64,000 nucleotides of DNA from Dendrophyllia cribrosa. Taxonomy: Eukaryota; Cnidaria; Anthozoa; Scleractinia; Dendrophylliidae. The stretch spans positions 4,857,159-4,921,158 of the forward strand of contig JAJLRJ010000004.1 of the NCBI GenBank assembly GCA_024195265.1, written 5' to 3'. A program made the position numbers and the translations under genes. Below the pieces are notes generated by a model. The model was not told the DNA's origin. It ran no database searches and saw nothing but the letters and a program-made list of their open reading frames with translations. Positions 22,160 to 34,548 of this stretch are shown here, piece after piece. Every line of letters starts with the position of its first letter. Position 1 is the stretch's first letter.

Positions 22160-22550
22160 TTTCTCATCAAAACCCATTATTTTCTCTCTGCATTGTATCT
22201 TCGATTTTAGCCACTCCTTTGGCTGTTGTATTCATTTTGAATACAGCTATAACAATGAAATTAGCACTTATTGTTGCTACGTATACAGTGCGATGGCCAT
22301 TACGTAACCCCCAAATCCTGAGTTGTTGTGAAGATTATTTAACTAATAACAATTGATCCTCATAAAATCCTATTGTTCTCCCTATACATTGTATCTTCGA
22401 TTTTGGCCGCTCTTTTGGCTGTTACATTGATTTTGAATACAGCTATAACAATGAAATTAGCAGTTATTGTGACTACGTACACTATACAGTTCGGTGGCGA
22501 TTACATAACCCTCAATTCCTCAGTTGTTGTGAGGATTATGTAACTATGAT
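22160..22550. repeat. Direct duplication of about 195 bp
   Basis: Two tandem copies (about 22160-22350 and 22355-22550) share TGTATCTTCGATTTT(A/G)GCC, TTTTGAATACAGCTATAACA, ATGAAATTAGCA and TCAGTTGTTGTGA in order. Confidence 0.75.
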
Positions 22551-22663
22551 CATGTGTGAACATTATTATTTGAATTTATTGAGAATGTTCACAAAAATTT
22601 GCATACTTTATAACCCAGAGTACTCAGTCATTTTATTCAGTGCCTAGCTCACTTGTTGGAAGC

Positions 22664-22750
22664 ATGGAGGATTCATCGGAAGACGAATCAGCGATTTTTA
22701 TAACGCAGAGCTCGGAAGATGATGCTTCGGCAGAGCTCAAAGGTGAATGA
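22664..22750 (+). CDS. Possible first exon of an acidic protein
   Basis: A 28-residue frame, MEDSSEDESAIFITQSSED and a few residues more, with an internal GGTGAATG donor-like site before the stop. Strongly acidic and serine-rich. It may be a truncated 5' exon of a repeat-encoded or host gene; nothing downstream can be joined to it. Confidence 0.2.
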   Translation: MEDSSEDESAIFITQSSEDDASAELKGE

Positions 22751-23174
22751 AGAAAAATGTATTAAGGAATCGAAGATGTTGAACAAAAGTACAGTGAGCA
22801 AAAAGAAGAAAAGGAGTTAAAGGAAAAATCCATTGAGCCAGAAACAAGTGAAGTTTGTAATCAGTCAGTTATGCTTAGCACTAATTACACTAAAATTGTT
22901 ATTTCGTATAAATGAGAAACCTTGTATGAGGTGTAAACAAGTTACGATTTATAATAAATTGAATATCTTTGTGTTCACATATCTCCTGGAATAATTTTCT
23001 TGTGTACTGTTTATTTATTTTAGAAAGTTTTATCTTCAGTTGTAAATTACATTATTACATAGTGGGATTCCAGTTTAAACAAATGTTAGCGGCAAAAATA
23101 ATAAGGGTAAGACCCAAACGGTCTTTTCATAACGAAATCATCAGGGGGGTTACTTAAACGTGGTAAAATCGGGC

Positions 23175-23234
23175 TAACTGCAATATTTTTAATATTGCAG
23201 CGTGCACACTGCAATATTAAAAATATTGCAGTTA
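23175..23234. repeat. 60-bp palindrome
   Basis: TAACTGCAATATTTTTAATA ... is followed by its exact complement ending TTGCAGTTA, with centre GCGTGCACAC. It abuts the Tc1/mariner-like element. Confidence 0.85.
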
Positions 23235-23424
23235 CAGTGGAACCCCGCCTTACGACCACCCCGTTAATACGACCACCTCGTTATTACGACCACTTTTTGG
23301 AGGCAAGAAAAAGCGTTCATTCATTCATTTTCTTATCTGGAAAACCTCGTTAATCCGACCACCCCATTAATACGACCACATTTTTATGGCCCAACGGTGG
23401 TCGTATTAACGGGGTTCCACTGTA
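23233..23424. mobile_element. Tc1/mariner-like MITE
   Basis: Ends TACAGTGGAACCCCG and CGGGGTTCCACTGTA are inverted and flanked by TA, the Tc1/mariner target. Inside, both ends carry extra inverted copies of (A/T)TACGACCACC. About 190 bp, non-coding. Confidence 0.8.
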
Positions 23425-26400
23425 GTCTGTTTTAGCACGTTTAGTATTACCCCTGATAATTTCCCCTGCGAACAAAAAGGACCGCCCCCATTTTCCTCAG
23501 ACACTTGGAATCAAAACTCCTAATCACGCTGCAATCGTTGATATAATGCAGAGAGAGAACAATAGGATTTGATGAGGATCAGTAATTATAATCCAGTAGT
23601 GACTTGCTGTGTTTTAAGTTTTTAGAGCAAGGATGAGAACGGGGACATCTTCTAGCAGGTCGCATGTTTATCGGCACAGTTGAATGGAGAATAACTCAAC
23701 TCAGAGCCAGTTGATAGTTTACCGTGCTGTTAAGAAGGCAGGCTTTTTATCGGGTCACTGGCGAAATCTATCATGGCTGCCACTACCGCCAGAGAACAGT
23801 GTGCACTGAAGTGAGGGTCATACAATTTCGTTTTAATTTTTTGAATCAAAAATGCAAATATTAGATTGAAGCTACTTATTGCTCTGTAACAATAATATAA
23901 TAATTTTACATTAAAAAGTGAACTACGGATGAAAGAATATATGAGTTAGTTAAAATGATCATAGAAACCTTGGCCAATACAAACAGTTATCAGTAAGGCG
24001 CTCAGTTGTAAGGAATTCGAGCCTGATATGCAGTTCAGTTTGCCATATAACATGATATAAGTGCTGCCGTAATTGAAAGAGCTCTACCACTAATCTATTG
24101 CCTGCGGAACTAGTCCAATTGCAGGAATTGCAATTATTTTTGTCTCTTGTGGGCATCACGGACAAGAACTGGACTGCCACCTTTTCATAAATTGTACTGA
24201 CTGATTGCGTTTTAAGTTTGTAGATTAACAATATTTATCATCAGCTGGAAAGAGGAACATTCAGCGGAATGACAATAAAACTGAACATGAGTTGGAACTT
24301 CTCATATCACCTTTGGCAGGTTACAGTCATACGGTATGTTTAATATGACGTATTTATGACAGCTAGGCCAATCATCACCGGCAAGTGATTTTCAAGACAA
24401 AACTGTTAACCTAAATCTTCTTTGTGGAGATAGGAAAACTCCTCGGAGCTAGATGAGAACCATTGATAATAATAATTTAACACACAAACTTCAGTACACG
24501 CCTATTCAAAGAAGTCCGGATTGGAAACCTAAGGGAACAAATGGGGTGTGTGTCTGGATGGGGTTGTGAAGGGGCTGTTGGATTGGAGATGGGAGGGAGG
24601 GAATGGGTTATACGAATGTTCTCACTGGTAATACATGCCAATAACGTTTGTAAGGCGAACTTCAATATCCACTTTCCCGCCATTAGAGTTTGATCATTTA
24701 TTGCTTACTCTGGTGGTTTCAATTTTTTTTTTTTTTTTTTTCAGGTTCGTCTTCAAACTGAACCAGATTCGTTACAAAAATACGAAAATAACCTTTATTC
24801 TGAGGGAAAATGGATTGTTTGCTAAAGAAAACAGCACAAATTTATGTAAGCATGCCTCGAAAAGTGGTACACGTAAAATATGGGGACTTTATTTCTCGAA
24901 TTATCTCTATTTTGGGCGGACATTCTAGCATCACCAATACTGTGCCATACACATGATACAGCATTCCTTTTGTTCAGCAACAAGGTCTTTGGAAACGAAA
25001 ATGCTTATTAGTTATGATCAGGAGACGCGGATAATGATAGTTAAAGAGCTCGAAGAACAGGAGGCCGAGTCTAGTGAAATCCGTCATCCGCCTACTGATT
25101 TTGTATCTTTTCTATTTTTAGGGCGTTTCCTTGGTCATGAAGTCACCATGAAGTGGTTTAGCTGGATTTCAAATGAGTGAAAAGTGATCGACATACGCTA
25201 GCCTTTCAACCGGGTTCAATCCATTGGGAAGAATCAAAGACAGACAAAGCTGCTGTTTATGAAATCAGAACACGAAAAATTATTTTTTATGACAATGATA
25301 TTATTATAAAATGTGTGGAAAAGAGTTGGAAGAATTTTCACATTGGTGGCATAAAAGTGATTGCAAGTAACGTATATCGATGAAGAGTTTTTTTGCTTCG
25401 AAGGGGAAACAATTTTCGTTAATTAATATAGTAGAAAAAGAAAAATTTCGATTAAGCTGTTGCTCTCTTCTCGGTTTTTAAATTTCAGCTCACGAGTGAG
25501 AACTAGAGTTTACTATGTACAGTATGATATTTTCAACAGATCTTTGTTTCAAGTAACCATATTTTCTTCTACCTATTTTCTTACAAGGTGTAATTCACGT
25601 GGCTCGGTTTTTTGAAAGCTGATTGACACTAATCCAGGACTTTAAAATTAAACCAAGGTTTTGTTTCTACTGAATTCTATACTTTTTACTTGCGAGTGAA
25701 ATAAGCCACAACGAAATATGAATGAAATCCAGACAGAAAACCTCATTGAAAATATAACACCGAATTAAACAAAATAAAACTAACTGTACACTAAATAAAA
25801 ATAATTACTAAATCTAAAATTAAAGAAATAAATGACTACTTTACATGCAATATAGTTATTATATCAATGGCGTTAGTAAACATCGACTTTAAACTCGGTT
25901 TTGAAACATGTCAATGTGGATTTCTGTCATTTTCTTGCCTTACTTTCATACCATCCTATAATTAGTACTTTGAGAAAGAGAGACAGATGCAAACCGCGGA
26001 TGAACACGCGCTATGATTAGTTTCCGAAGTACCGAGCCAAGAACATTATTGTTCAGAAAAAAAAGCTGGATAAAAACAAGATAATTGAATTGAACAGTTT
26101 CTCGAGACATTTTCCCATATCATTCTGTAACATTTTAATGCAATTCAATAAAAGATTTTCATCGACTCTGGCTTGAGTAGCAGTCATTTTTCGAGGCAAT
26201 AAGGCCTGGAATGCGTCGTAGGGGACTGATAAACAATTTCAATATTTTGGAAAAATTAATTATATGCTTAAAACTGGTCACATATACAGCATCTTATTCC
26301 TCTCGCCTGCCTTTCTTGCTCTCTAAAATGACTGCTACCAGGCCTCATTAGCCTTCTCTTATTTTGTTTTAGACTCGCTGCGAGCGAGTAGAAAGAGGAA

Positions 26401-26460
26401 ATTATTATTGTTTTAGGCTGAGCCTTAAAACAACTATTAAGCTATGATACACGCGGGTTC
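23425..26460. other. Non-coding, AT-rich
   Basis: No supported gene. Candidate splice-bounded open stretches (for example tttcag at 24744 to gtaagc at 24848) are too short to identify. Runs of poly(T) precede the acceptor-like sites. Confidence 0.4.
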
Positions 26461-26469
26461 GTGAACATT

Positions 26470-26735
26470 TGTTGATCAGCGCGTAGGTGTTGCGACTGCT
26501 GTTTAACAAATGTTGAATAGTTTAATTATCATGCCGAGTTGAATGTTGAAATAGGTCATTCAATATGTTGAACGTTGTGAAAAAAAAATAATGACAGGCT
26601 CTATTCTGTTAAACTAACAAGTTGCAACTTGTTGAACATCGTCAGTCAATCGTTTTAAAATGTTGAATGTGTTTTCTACTCATTCAACAAGTTGCAACAC
26701 CGTTCAATATTTGTTGATCAACAAATGCTGAAAGA
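26470..26735. repeat. Decayed TIR repeat rich in TTGTTGAA motifs
   Basis: AACATTTGTTGATCAGCG at the left and TTTGTTGATCAACAAATG at the right, with internal CAACTTGTTGAA and GTTGCAAC blocks, suggest an old inverted-repeat element. Boundaries are uncertain. Confidence 0.45.
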
Positions 26736-26739
26736 TGTT

Positions 26740-28150
26740 GAACCATGCACATTTACAACCATATCAACTTATAATTACTGCCTTGTCATTAACTCTCAAT
26801 TGCGCTCTCGTCCATCATTCAAAGTATCTAATACAGGATCATTCACTCTCGTGTGTTCTTAATTATCAATTCTTCCTTATACCAACATTGTTAAGCGCTC
26901 TTATCTATAGCAACATTCGTGCGTTACTCCACAAACTTCCATGCGTGTTAATCAACTTTCCTCTCTTGTAAACTTTAATTATTCGAGTGCTCTCTAATCA
27001 GCACTTAATTGCGCTATCGTAAACCCTAGCAAGTTCTTGTCAACTCTCATGACGTAGCATTCGCTCTTGTTACCTCTCATACAACATTCGCTCTTGTCAA
27101 GCTCTGTACTCTTGTAACTTCACAAGTGCTCCTATGCGCCTTTATGAAATCTCGCGCGCTTTCATCCATCCGTCTTAATCGCTATTGTTAACCCTCGTAA
27201 GTTGTCTTCTACATTTAGTGAAGATTCGTTCGCTTCTTTCCTCATCATGCGCTTTCTTAAACCTTTTTTAGCTGCTTTTAAATCTCATCCGTTCTCGTCA
27301 ACATTCGTTCGCTCTCATTATTTATCATTCGCTTTTTGTTAAACCTCGCACGATGATGTGGACTATCAAGCTTTCTTTCCGTTGTCTCGCATTTCTGCAC
27401 TTGCGTTTTACGCAGTCGTTAGCTATCATGCACTGTCATTACTTCTTATTCGCTCTCGGCAATTGTCATATTCTATCGTCAACTCTCATCCCCTCTCGTG
27501 AATTTTCTTATGATTTTGTCAACTCTTACGGGTTCTCGGCAATTTTCTTATGCTTTTGTCATCTCTAACGCGATTTCGTAAACATTCGTACGCCGTCCTC
27601 CACTTTAAGACTTGTCAGTCAACCTTTGTTCGCTGTTGTCAACTATAATTCACACTCGTCATTTTTTATTCGCTCTCGTCAACTCTCATGCACCTTCGGA
27701 CACTGTCGTCAACTATCACGCGCTCTCGTTCTCATTCGTTCTCATCAACCTTCTTACACTGTCGTTAACTATCGTGCGTTTTTGTCATCTCTTATTCGAT
27801 CTCGTCAATCCTTTTACACTGTCGTCAATTGTAATGCGCTTTCACCATCTCTCACTGATTCGCTCTCATCAACCTTCGGACACTGTCTTCAACTATCATG
27901 GGCTCTCGTAATTTCTAATTCGCTCTCGTCAACTTTGGTACGATCCTATGCCGGCTCTCGTCGATCCATTACTCTTTCGTCAACCCTCGTGCACTCTAGA
28001 TCTAGTCATCTCTTGTACGCTCTCGTCGACTATTTTCCACTCCCGTCAACCCCAGTGCGTTTTCATCGAGTATTATGCACTCTGGCTAAACCTCATACGC
28101 TGTCCTTTAAATTTGCATGCGCTCTTTTTTATCTCTCACTTCACGGTTGT
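26740..28150. repeat. Degenerate CTCTCGTCAACT minisatellite, about 1.4 kb
   Basis: Dozens of diverged copies of a unit near ATTCGCTCTCGTCAACTCTC with spacing of roughly 25-30 bp. The overlapping open frames (for example the 178-residue frame at 27626) are compositionally uniform and are best read as repeat translations. Confidence 0.7.
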
Positions 28151-28171
28151 CTCACTACTTAGAAGTAAAAG

Positions 28172-28273
28172 TGACTCATAACTGCATCTCGCATCTCCAA
28201 GTGAGTTGGAGGTTGGTTGGTTGCAACCTCGATATGCCTTAATGTGTGACTGCGAGATGCAGTTATGAGTCAT
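28172..28273. mobile_element. Short palindromic MITE
   Basis: ATGACTCATAACTGCATCTCGCA-type ends in inverted orientation bound about 100 bp. The left copy reads GTGACTCATAACTGCATCTC. Confidence 0.7.
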
Positions 28274-28350
28274 GTGTGTCAGTTATTTGGCTGTGTGACC
28301 GCGCGATGCGGTTCCAGTCAAAGCCCACATTTCACCCTTGCTCGCCACAG

Positions 28351-28440
28351 AGTCCCAGTAGCTCAGTGGTAGAGCATCCGACTAGATCACGGAGGGTCGT
28401 GGGTTCGAATCCCATCTGGAACTCGGAATTTTTTCCGAGT
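28351..28440 (+). repeat. tRNA-derived SINE head
   Basis: GTCCCAG ... CTGGAAC form an acceptor stem with one mismatch. The A-box TAGCTCAGTGGTAGAGC and B-box GGGTTCGAATCCC are intact, and the T arm pairs (GTGGG/CCCAT with one G-T). The anticodon loop CTAGATC sits on an imperfect stem, and a body (CTCGGAATTTTTTCCGAGTT, itself a hairpin) follows. This argues for a SINE, not a working tRNA. Confidence 0.65.
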
Positions 28441-29833
28441 TAAGATGCTATTTCGTTCATGTTTCAATTCTTAAATAAAAAGGAGATGTTCTTAATCTTG
28501 AACAGGGTGTTATATTTGGGCTGCACTCTTCATCAGGGTCACGAAAACAGGTCTCTTGTCTTTTACAGGGTAGCGAAATGAACGGATTTTGTATTAAACA
28601 GGGTCAGGGTTTGAAGGCCTTGGCAGCACACCCCCACCTAAACTTCCCTTAAGTGCCCCCTCCCCCGGGGTTAAAGGGGATTAGGGAGGGAATAACGACC
28701 AACTTAATTTGTATCCATGAGATACTATTTGATAAAATAATTCTGTTAATTTGAAATTTTGTTGATTGAAAATGTTAACAGCTATATTTGAAAGTAACTA
28801 TAAGATGAAACGAAAACTTGTAAAATGGATAATAAAAGCTTCCCTAACCAGCAAAAAGCGGTCAAACAGGAACATGTGTATTTCTATTGACCAAAATTTT
28901 TCAAAATAATTACAAAACAAGAAACTCTATAATATCAATATTCAACTGAAAATGTTACTAAATGAGAACTGAATGTAACTTTTTCACTCCCAAAAATAAC
29001 AAAAGTCAAAATTCGACGAAAATTCCAAATTTCATTTTGCAAAATCCTGGAAAACAAATAGTACTAGCTTATATATGAAAGTACTGCCAAACAGGCTTTA
29101 TTTGAACAGTCACACTTTACAGTCACACTCGTTAGATTTACTCTCTGGCACAATGGCCGCCGAGCTACACAACTCGGTAGCTGAGCTACACAACTCGCAC
29201 CAGGAGTCGCACACACTTCCCTAAAACTGTGACGAAGCATATTGAAAACCATGACGACTTACTCGAAAGAAAAGCTACAGTAAGCACATTTTACTTGCCA
29301 AGAGTAGAGCAGAATAAAACCTTTCAAAGAAAAACAGTTGCACACACGAGCAGCGAGCTGACACGAGCGAAAGCAGCGAAAGCGAAAGGTGAAGGCGTCA
29401 CCACGTGAGTACGCGCGTCAAAGCGTGGCTAATACTGAAAGCGAGGCAAATGTGTGTCGACACAGAGAAAAACCTCAAACGTTTTCGCTATCACGCACAC
29501 CGTGACGTAACAAAATGAGAAAGCTATAATTCACACTCAGTGTTGCACTTTACTCAATCAGAAGTTTTAACATACAGAGTACGTGGTAATTCATTAAAGA
29601 TTTAAACTTAGAAACATTAATATTTCAGTCCTGTTCAGAATCATTAATATTTGAGTCCTGTTCATACTGATTGAGAAGATGAAATCAGAAAGGCGGTAAC
29701 CATGGCAGCCACGAGAGTCCAGCCTTTTGCAGCCTCGTTTAAGGGGGAGCTATTGACTGTTATCCAAGAATTCAGTTTATTTCTTTCTGTAAACGGAGAC
29801 AAAATCGCAATAAGAGAATTAAAAACACATACC
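28441..29833. other. Non-coding
   Basis: No supported gene. A short duplication GAGCTACACAACTCG occurs at about 29163 and 29183. Confidence 0.4.
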
Positions 29834-30082
29834 ATAAATCCTGGTTATAAGCTCCCCCCCCCACCGGTTATAGGCCCATCAGCTTGATAACAAAGCATTA
29901 TTCCGGTTATACACGCCACCCTCCTATATATAAGCACACCACAGTTTCTTAACAGCAATTCTTTTCAAAAGTTTGCACCAAATTTACTAAAACAATGCTT
30001 ATTTTATATCATAATATTTTTGCTTTCCAGCCAAAACACCCTTACGAAGTTGTATAAGCCCAGGGCTTATAACCGGGATTTA
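29834..30082. mobile_element. MITE with TAAATCC(T/C)GGTTATAAGC ends
   Basis: The left TAAATCCTGGTTATAAGC and right GCTTATAACCGGGATTTA are inverted. The interior has poly(C) and TATAAG repeats and no coding capacity. Confidence 0.75.
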
Positions 30083-30351
30083 AAGGGGCTATGTCGCTAG
30101 ATATGTCACGCAGGCAAAAACGTAGGGCCGACATCAAACAAATTCACGTTATCGCCGTGGAATCAGACAAAATCCTGAATTCTGCCGTGCTGTGTGCTCC
30201 GAAAGGTGTCAGGTTTTTCGCACATATAAATAGTATATTTGTCTTGATTTCATTTCGGTTATTTCCCCGATTCTGAAATCATACGCCTCAGTACATGTCA
30301 GTATCTCAATGTCTAGAAGTTGCATGTTTCAGCATATGTTAATCAGTTGAG

Positions 30352-30552
30352 CGCTTTACAAGCTGGTCCTAACGTGATAACGTTTGAGTCACCGAGTGAA
30401 TAAAATCCCAACGTGTGACCATTCAAATGAAAGTGCTATAGTGCAAACCTTTCCTGTGGTGCTGTTTATTATGCTGTCCAAGATGGTTCTAACTTTTGAG
30501 TCTTTGCATGAAATCCTAAGTGTGACCATTCAAATGAAAGCTATTGAGCAGT
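30352..30552. repeat. Two diverged copies of the 106-bp satellite
   Basis: They share AAGTGTGACCATTCAAATGA and AAGATGGTTCTAACTTTTGAG with the main array at 31517-32266. Confidence 0.75.
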
Positions 30553-30687
30553 AAGGGGCCATGGACATATTCCCCTGTTCCCCGCTCAGACCCCCCCCCC
30601 CCCCCCCCCCCTCCCCCTCCTTAACGTCCACTTGTAATTTTACTCTCCCGTATTGTAATTATATTGAGCCACTGAGTTTTTATACGT

Positions 30688-30972
30688 GTGCGTTTATTAT
30701 ATTGTATGCGCTTTTATAATAAAGATATTGAAAAGAACATAAATTATATTAAATCAACTGAAGCTTTGTCTTCCGAGGAACGGAAGAAGATGACGAACGA
30801 ACAAATTGTTTCGTGGATTTCATGTGACAATTGTGAGGCGTGGTACCACTGTACTTGCGTACCAGATACACACAACTAGCCAAGTGAGGACGAATTCATA
30901 GAGGAAATCAGCTGGGTTTGCCATCTATACATTGATAATGACCAAAACGAGTTTTTTATCAAGTTCAGTTGA
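30688..30972 (+). pseudogene. Broken PHD-finger fragment
   Basis: The frame has EQIVSWISCDNCEAWYHCTC, the central part of a PHD zinc finger (C-x2-C, W-Y-H-x2-C). After an in-frame TAG (30877) it continues PSEDEFIEEISWVCHLY, where WVC is the last PHD segment but its final cysteine is Tyr. N-terminal zinc ligands are missing. Such PHD fingers occur both in chromatin readers and in cnidarian transposon proteins. With a stop codon and a lost ligand this is a dead fragment. Confidence 0.6.
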
Positions 30973-30990
30973 AGCTACAATATTGTCGTT

Positions 30991-31406
30991 TAAGACCCTG
31001 TCCACACGTATCCGGATATTTTTTAATCCACAACGTTTTTTGTTGCGGATTGGCCTTCCGTCCACACGTATCCGGCGAATTTGGCTTACGAATCCGCAAC
31101 TTTTTTAATCCGCTCTCCAGAGTGGAAATTTTTGAAAACGCTACGAGTACGGCATCGTTTGGACGGTCGAATCCGGATAGTTTTGAATACGCTGACGGAA
31201 CAGTATCGAATCCACAAAATGTTAGCCTTTGCGCATGCTCTGTTGACAACATTTAAAGAGGAGCCCTGGGTACTAGAGCGAATCCGGATACGTGTGGACG
31301 GGCAAATACGATTCGAATACGCTACGTGTGGACGCAAATATTTTCTAATCCGCAACAAAAAAGTTGCAAATTCAAAAATATCCGGATACGTGTGGAAGGG
31401 GCCTAA
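30991..31406. mobile_element. MITE with GTCCACACGTATCCGGATA ends
   Basis: CCCTGTCCACACGTATCCGG at the left and CCGGATACGTGTGGAAGGGG at the right are inverted, and internal sub-terminal copies (TCCACACGTATCCGG at about 31053; CGTGTGGACG at about 31293) repeat the end. TAAG flanks both sides. Confidence 0.8.
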
Positions 31407-31516
31407 GTTTTTCTTGTGTTGAAACTGAATAGCTTAAGTGTCTCAAGCTACAGTATTGTCATTTAGGTCAATTTGTTGTTGAAATTTGAAAAAAAAAATC
31501 TCGGTTCACAAGCTGC

Positions 31517-32266
31517 CAGACAAGTGGATATTGTGGTACTGTTTGTTAGGCTGTTAAAGGTGGTTCTGAATTTTGAGTCTGTGGATGAAAGCCTTAAGTG
31601 TGACCATTCAAATGAAAGCTATTGAGCAGTACGCTCCTGTGGTACTATTTATTACGATGTACAAGGTGGTTCTAACTTTTGAGTCTGTGGATGAAATCCT
31701 AAAGTGTAACCATACAAATGAAAGCTATTGAGCAGTTCTTTTCTTTGGTGCTGTTTATTATGCTGAACAAGATGGTTCTAACTTTTGAGTCTGTAGATGA
31801 AATCCTACAGTGTGGCCATTCAAATGAAAGCTACTGAGCAGTACTTTCCTGTGGTACTGTTTACTATGCTGTACAAGATGGTTCTAACTTTTGAGTCTGT
31901 GGATGAAATCCTAAAGTGTGACCATTCAAATGAAAGCTATTGAGCAGTACTTTCCTGTGGTACTGTTTACTATGCTGTACAAGATGGTTCTAACTTTTGA
32001 GTCTGTGGATGAAATCCTAAAGTGTGACCATTCAAATGAAAGCTATTGAGCAGTACTTTCCTGTGGTACTGTTTACTATGCTGTACAAGATGGTTCTAAC
32101 TTTTGAGTCTGTGGATGAAATCCTAAAGTGTGACCATTCAAATGAAAGCTATTGAGCAGTACTTTCCTGTGGTGCTGTTTATTATGCTGTGCAAGGTGGT
32201 TCTAACTTTTTAGTGTACGAATAAAATCCTTAAGTGTAACCAATCAAATAAAATTCCCTAGCTGTG
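31517..32266. repeat. 106-bp satellite, about seven tandem copies
   Basis: The unit begins GTACTTTCCTGTGGTACTGT and contains TTCTAACTTTTGAGTCTGTG and AAGTGTGACCATTCAAATGA. The central copies are nearly identical. Isolated copies occur at 30352-30552 and 48965-49045. Confidence 0.92.
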
Positions 32267-32400
32267 GCGTTGTATATTTTACAGTCTTTACTGACCAACT
32301 TAGGAATTTTGTCTATTGTCGAACTTGTGCACTTTCATTTGGCGGTGAAACGGATTAACACTCACACGGCACAAAATTAAGATTAAAGCTGTTTCCTTAC

Positions 32401-32526
32401 CGTCACAGAAGTATTCACCATATCCATGATATCCTTTGGGACATGCGCAGCTGAAGCTTCCTTCAATGTTGTTACATGTTGCTTTTTCTGCGCATGGCCA
32501 TTCGCCTGTGTTGCATTCGTCAATAT
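32401..32526 (-). CDS. Gene B, EGF-like module 14 (last one visible)
   Basis: A phase 1-1 exon with tatag acceptor and gtaagg donor. It encodes a calcium-binding EGF module (DIDEC, NNIEGSFSCAC, six cysteines). The good donor shows that gene B continues to the left, but no later exon is recognisable between here and 10 kb. Confidence 0.88.
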
Positions 32527-32749
32527 CTATAATAAAACCCAGGGAAATACCGGGATCAATTGTCTATATAACAATCAATATAACAATCAATCAATAACAA
32601 TCAATATAACAAACCCCAAGGAAATACTGTGACTTTATCCACAACGAAATCTTTTCGGCTTTTTTGTCGAGTATACGATTCAGACAAAGCGGTTTAAAAT
32701 CAATTAACCAGGAGATTATTTAGTTATTTATGTTTTATTTTAAATGTTA

Positions 32750-33125
32750 AAGGGGCAGTGTCACTTTTTTGGTCAAAAGCATGCTACAATATCTTCACTT
32801 ATTTACAACTTGAAATAATACTATAATACCATGAGAAAGTAAATTTCAAACAATTCTTGGAAGAGGAACAAGTCATGGTCTGTTCTAGCCCATTTTGGAA
32901 ATGAAAATGTGAGAACTTGGAAACAAATAGCCTAACTTTTTCCAAATTGCAATTCATTCAGATCCAGTCTGTCTATGACTAGAAACACCCATCGGCAGTT
33001 TTGGTACACTAGGAAGGTGATTTATCACAAAACGGAACCATTAATGTTTTTCGGTTTATGTTAATGCTAAAATATTAAAGTTTTGGTTTTGTAATGACAC
33101 CATGCCCTAAATCTTCATGCCCTTT
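32750..33125. mobile_element. Decayed MITE
   Basis: AAAGGGGCAGTGTCACTTTT and AATGACACCATGCCC are imperfect inverted ends. A partial relative (TTTTTTGGTCAAAACCGTGCTA) lies at 41319-41410. Confidence 0.5.
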
Positions 33126-33229
33126 AAATCCCAATACTTGAGGGATCAAAACGATCAGTTGATTGTAAGGCTTTCAATTCGATTGTTTCCAAATAAAGCT
33201 GTTTTACTCAAGCTCTGATCGAAGATTAC

Positions 33230-33364
33230 CTTTGCACCCTTTTGCTTCCCTGTTAAATTCGAATCCGTTGTGGCACCGGCATAAATAGTCCCCAACAGTA
33301 TTCTCGCATCTTATGACATTGCGTGTTCCACATGCCTTTGTAAGGTTCTTGCATTCATCGATAT
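33230..33364 (-). CDS. Gene B, EGF-like module 13
   Basis: A phase 1-1 exon (tttcag / gtaatc). The module starts DIDEC and has six cysteines, with two extra residues before the third (TRNVIRC). Confidence 0.87.
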
Positions 33365-33718
33365 CTGAAACCAAATTAAAACAGGAGTTTTTAACTTATT
33401 ATTGAGTTTTAGTTGACGAAAATAATAGAACAGTTTCAAGGGGCTTCATCTTTCGGTTCCGTTAACTTGGCAAACCCCCCCCCCCCCCCCCCCTCATTTT
33501 CTCCCTCCTCCTACCTAAGGATAAAGCCGCGGGAATTGTCTGTGGCCCTGGGTGTGCTGCCGCCAAGATAGTCCATTGCAGATAGCCTGCGTATAGCCGT
33601 CTCGATAAGATGAGAGGCTCGATCGCAGGCTAGTCGCAGCTAGTTTCTTGCCTGAGAAAACAACATGACGGAAAAAGGAGGACCAAGCCACCAAACTTAG
33701 CTTCGGACCGACACTACC

Positions 33719-34021
33719 ATGCACAGCAAGCTTGCCAGGAGACCACCGCGCTTCCGTTCCTATTTCAGGTCTTTCTTATGTATTTTCGAAAACTGTCCTA
33801 TCTCACCGAGGTGTGGCAAACACTCCATAAGATACCTCGGTGCATATCTCTGGTCAAAACTAAATGATCGGCAGCATCGGACATTGGACAGTTTTCGAAA
33901 TTATATAAGAAAGAAAGACCAAGCTACTTTGATTGAGGACGGGTGTGTCATGTCAACTTTCCAGAAGTGTAGAGAAAGGGGAAGGCAAAATTTTGATCAT
34001 TTTTGCACTTTAGACATATAG
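33719..34021 (+). pseudogene. LINE C-terminal fragment, rearranged
   Basis: Within the frame, KHSIRYLGAYLWSKLNDRQ followed by TLDSFRNYIRKKD is the typical last segment of CR1-like LINE polymerases (H-S-(I/L)-R-Y-L-G-x-x-L-W). The flanks TTTTCGAAAACTGTCC (33783) and GGACAGTTTTCGAAA (33887) form an inverted pair. It lies in a gene B intron and is not functional. Confidence 0.6.
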
Positions 34022-34066
34022 TTATTTCCGAGGAGTACGCATCTTTTCACGGGCATTTTTGCTTAC

Positions 34067-34195
34067 CTTCACACGTTTTTTTCTCTGCGTCAATCAGATG
34101 GTAGCCCTGATCGCAAGAACAGTCAAAGGATCCAAACGTGTTTGTACATTTTTGACCATAGTCACATATCCTATCTTGGGTGCATTCATCGACAT
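34067..34195 (-). CDS. Gene B, EGF-like module 12
   Basis: A phase 1-1 exon (tttaag / gtaagc). The calcium-binding EGF module starts DVDEC and has NTFGSFDCSC and six cysteines. Confidence 0.88.
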
Positions 34196-34548
34196 CTTAA
34201 AACAGAAAGATCACTTATGTCCAAAAGTACAGGCAAGTATCGTTCAAAGAGTACTTCATGTTTGGTAGAGTTGTTTGCCGTTTTCATATTACTTCATATG
34301 GACAGAATTTCGTGTGTTTTGGTGAACTATTATTAAGTGAGGACACTTTGTGATGTCATTCATGGAGTAGCGTGCCGCCCTCTTTCTGGACATATCTCAG
34401 AAAGATAAAGTAAACTGAGAATTCAAAGTAAAACAAGAAAATCGTAAACATTAAAGATTATTTCAACAACAAGACGGAACCCATCTGAACTTCAGAATAG
34501 ATTTTCATCCCGTATCCCTTATCCCGTGTCCCGCACAGGTCAAAATCC

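Noticed and set aside
26735..28181. Several plus-strand frames rich in LIRSRQLSYTVVN-like text
   Set aside because: All overlap the degenerate CTCTCGTCAACT minisatellite and share its periodicity; no domain.
28351..28425. Functional tRNA gene
   Set aside because: The boxes are good, but the anticodon stem is mismatched, the acceptor has a mismatch and a SINE-like body follows. A covariance-model scan would decide.
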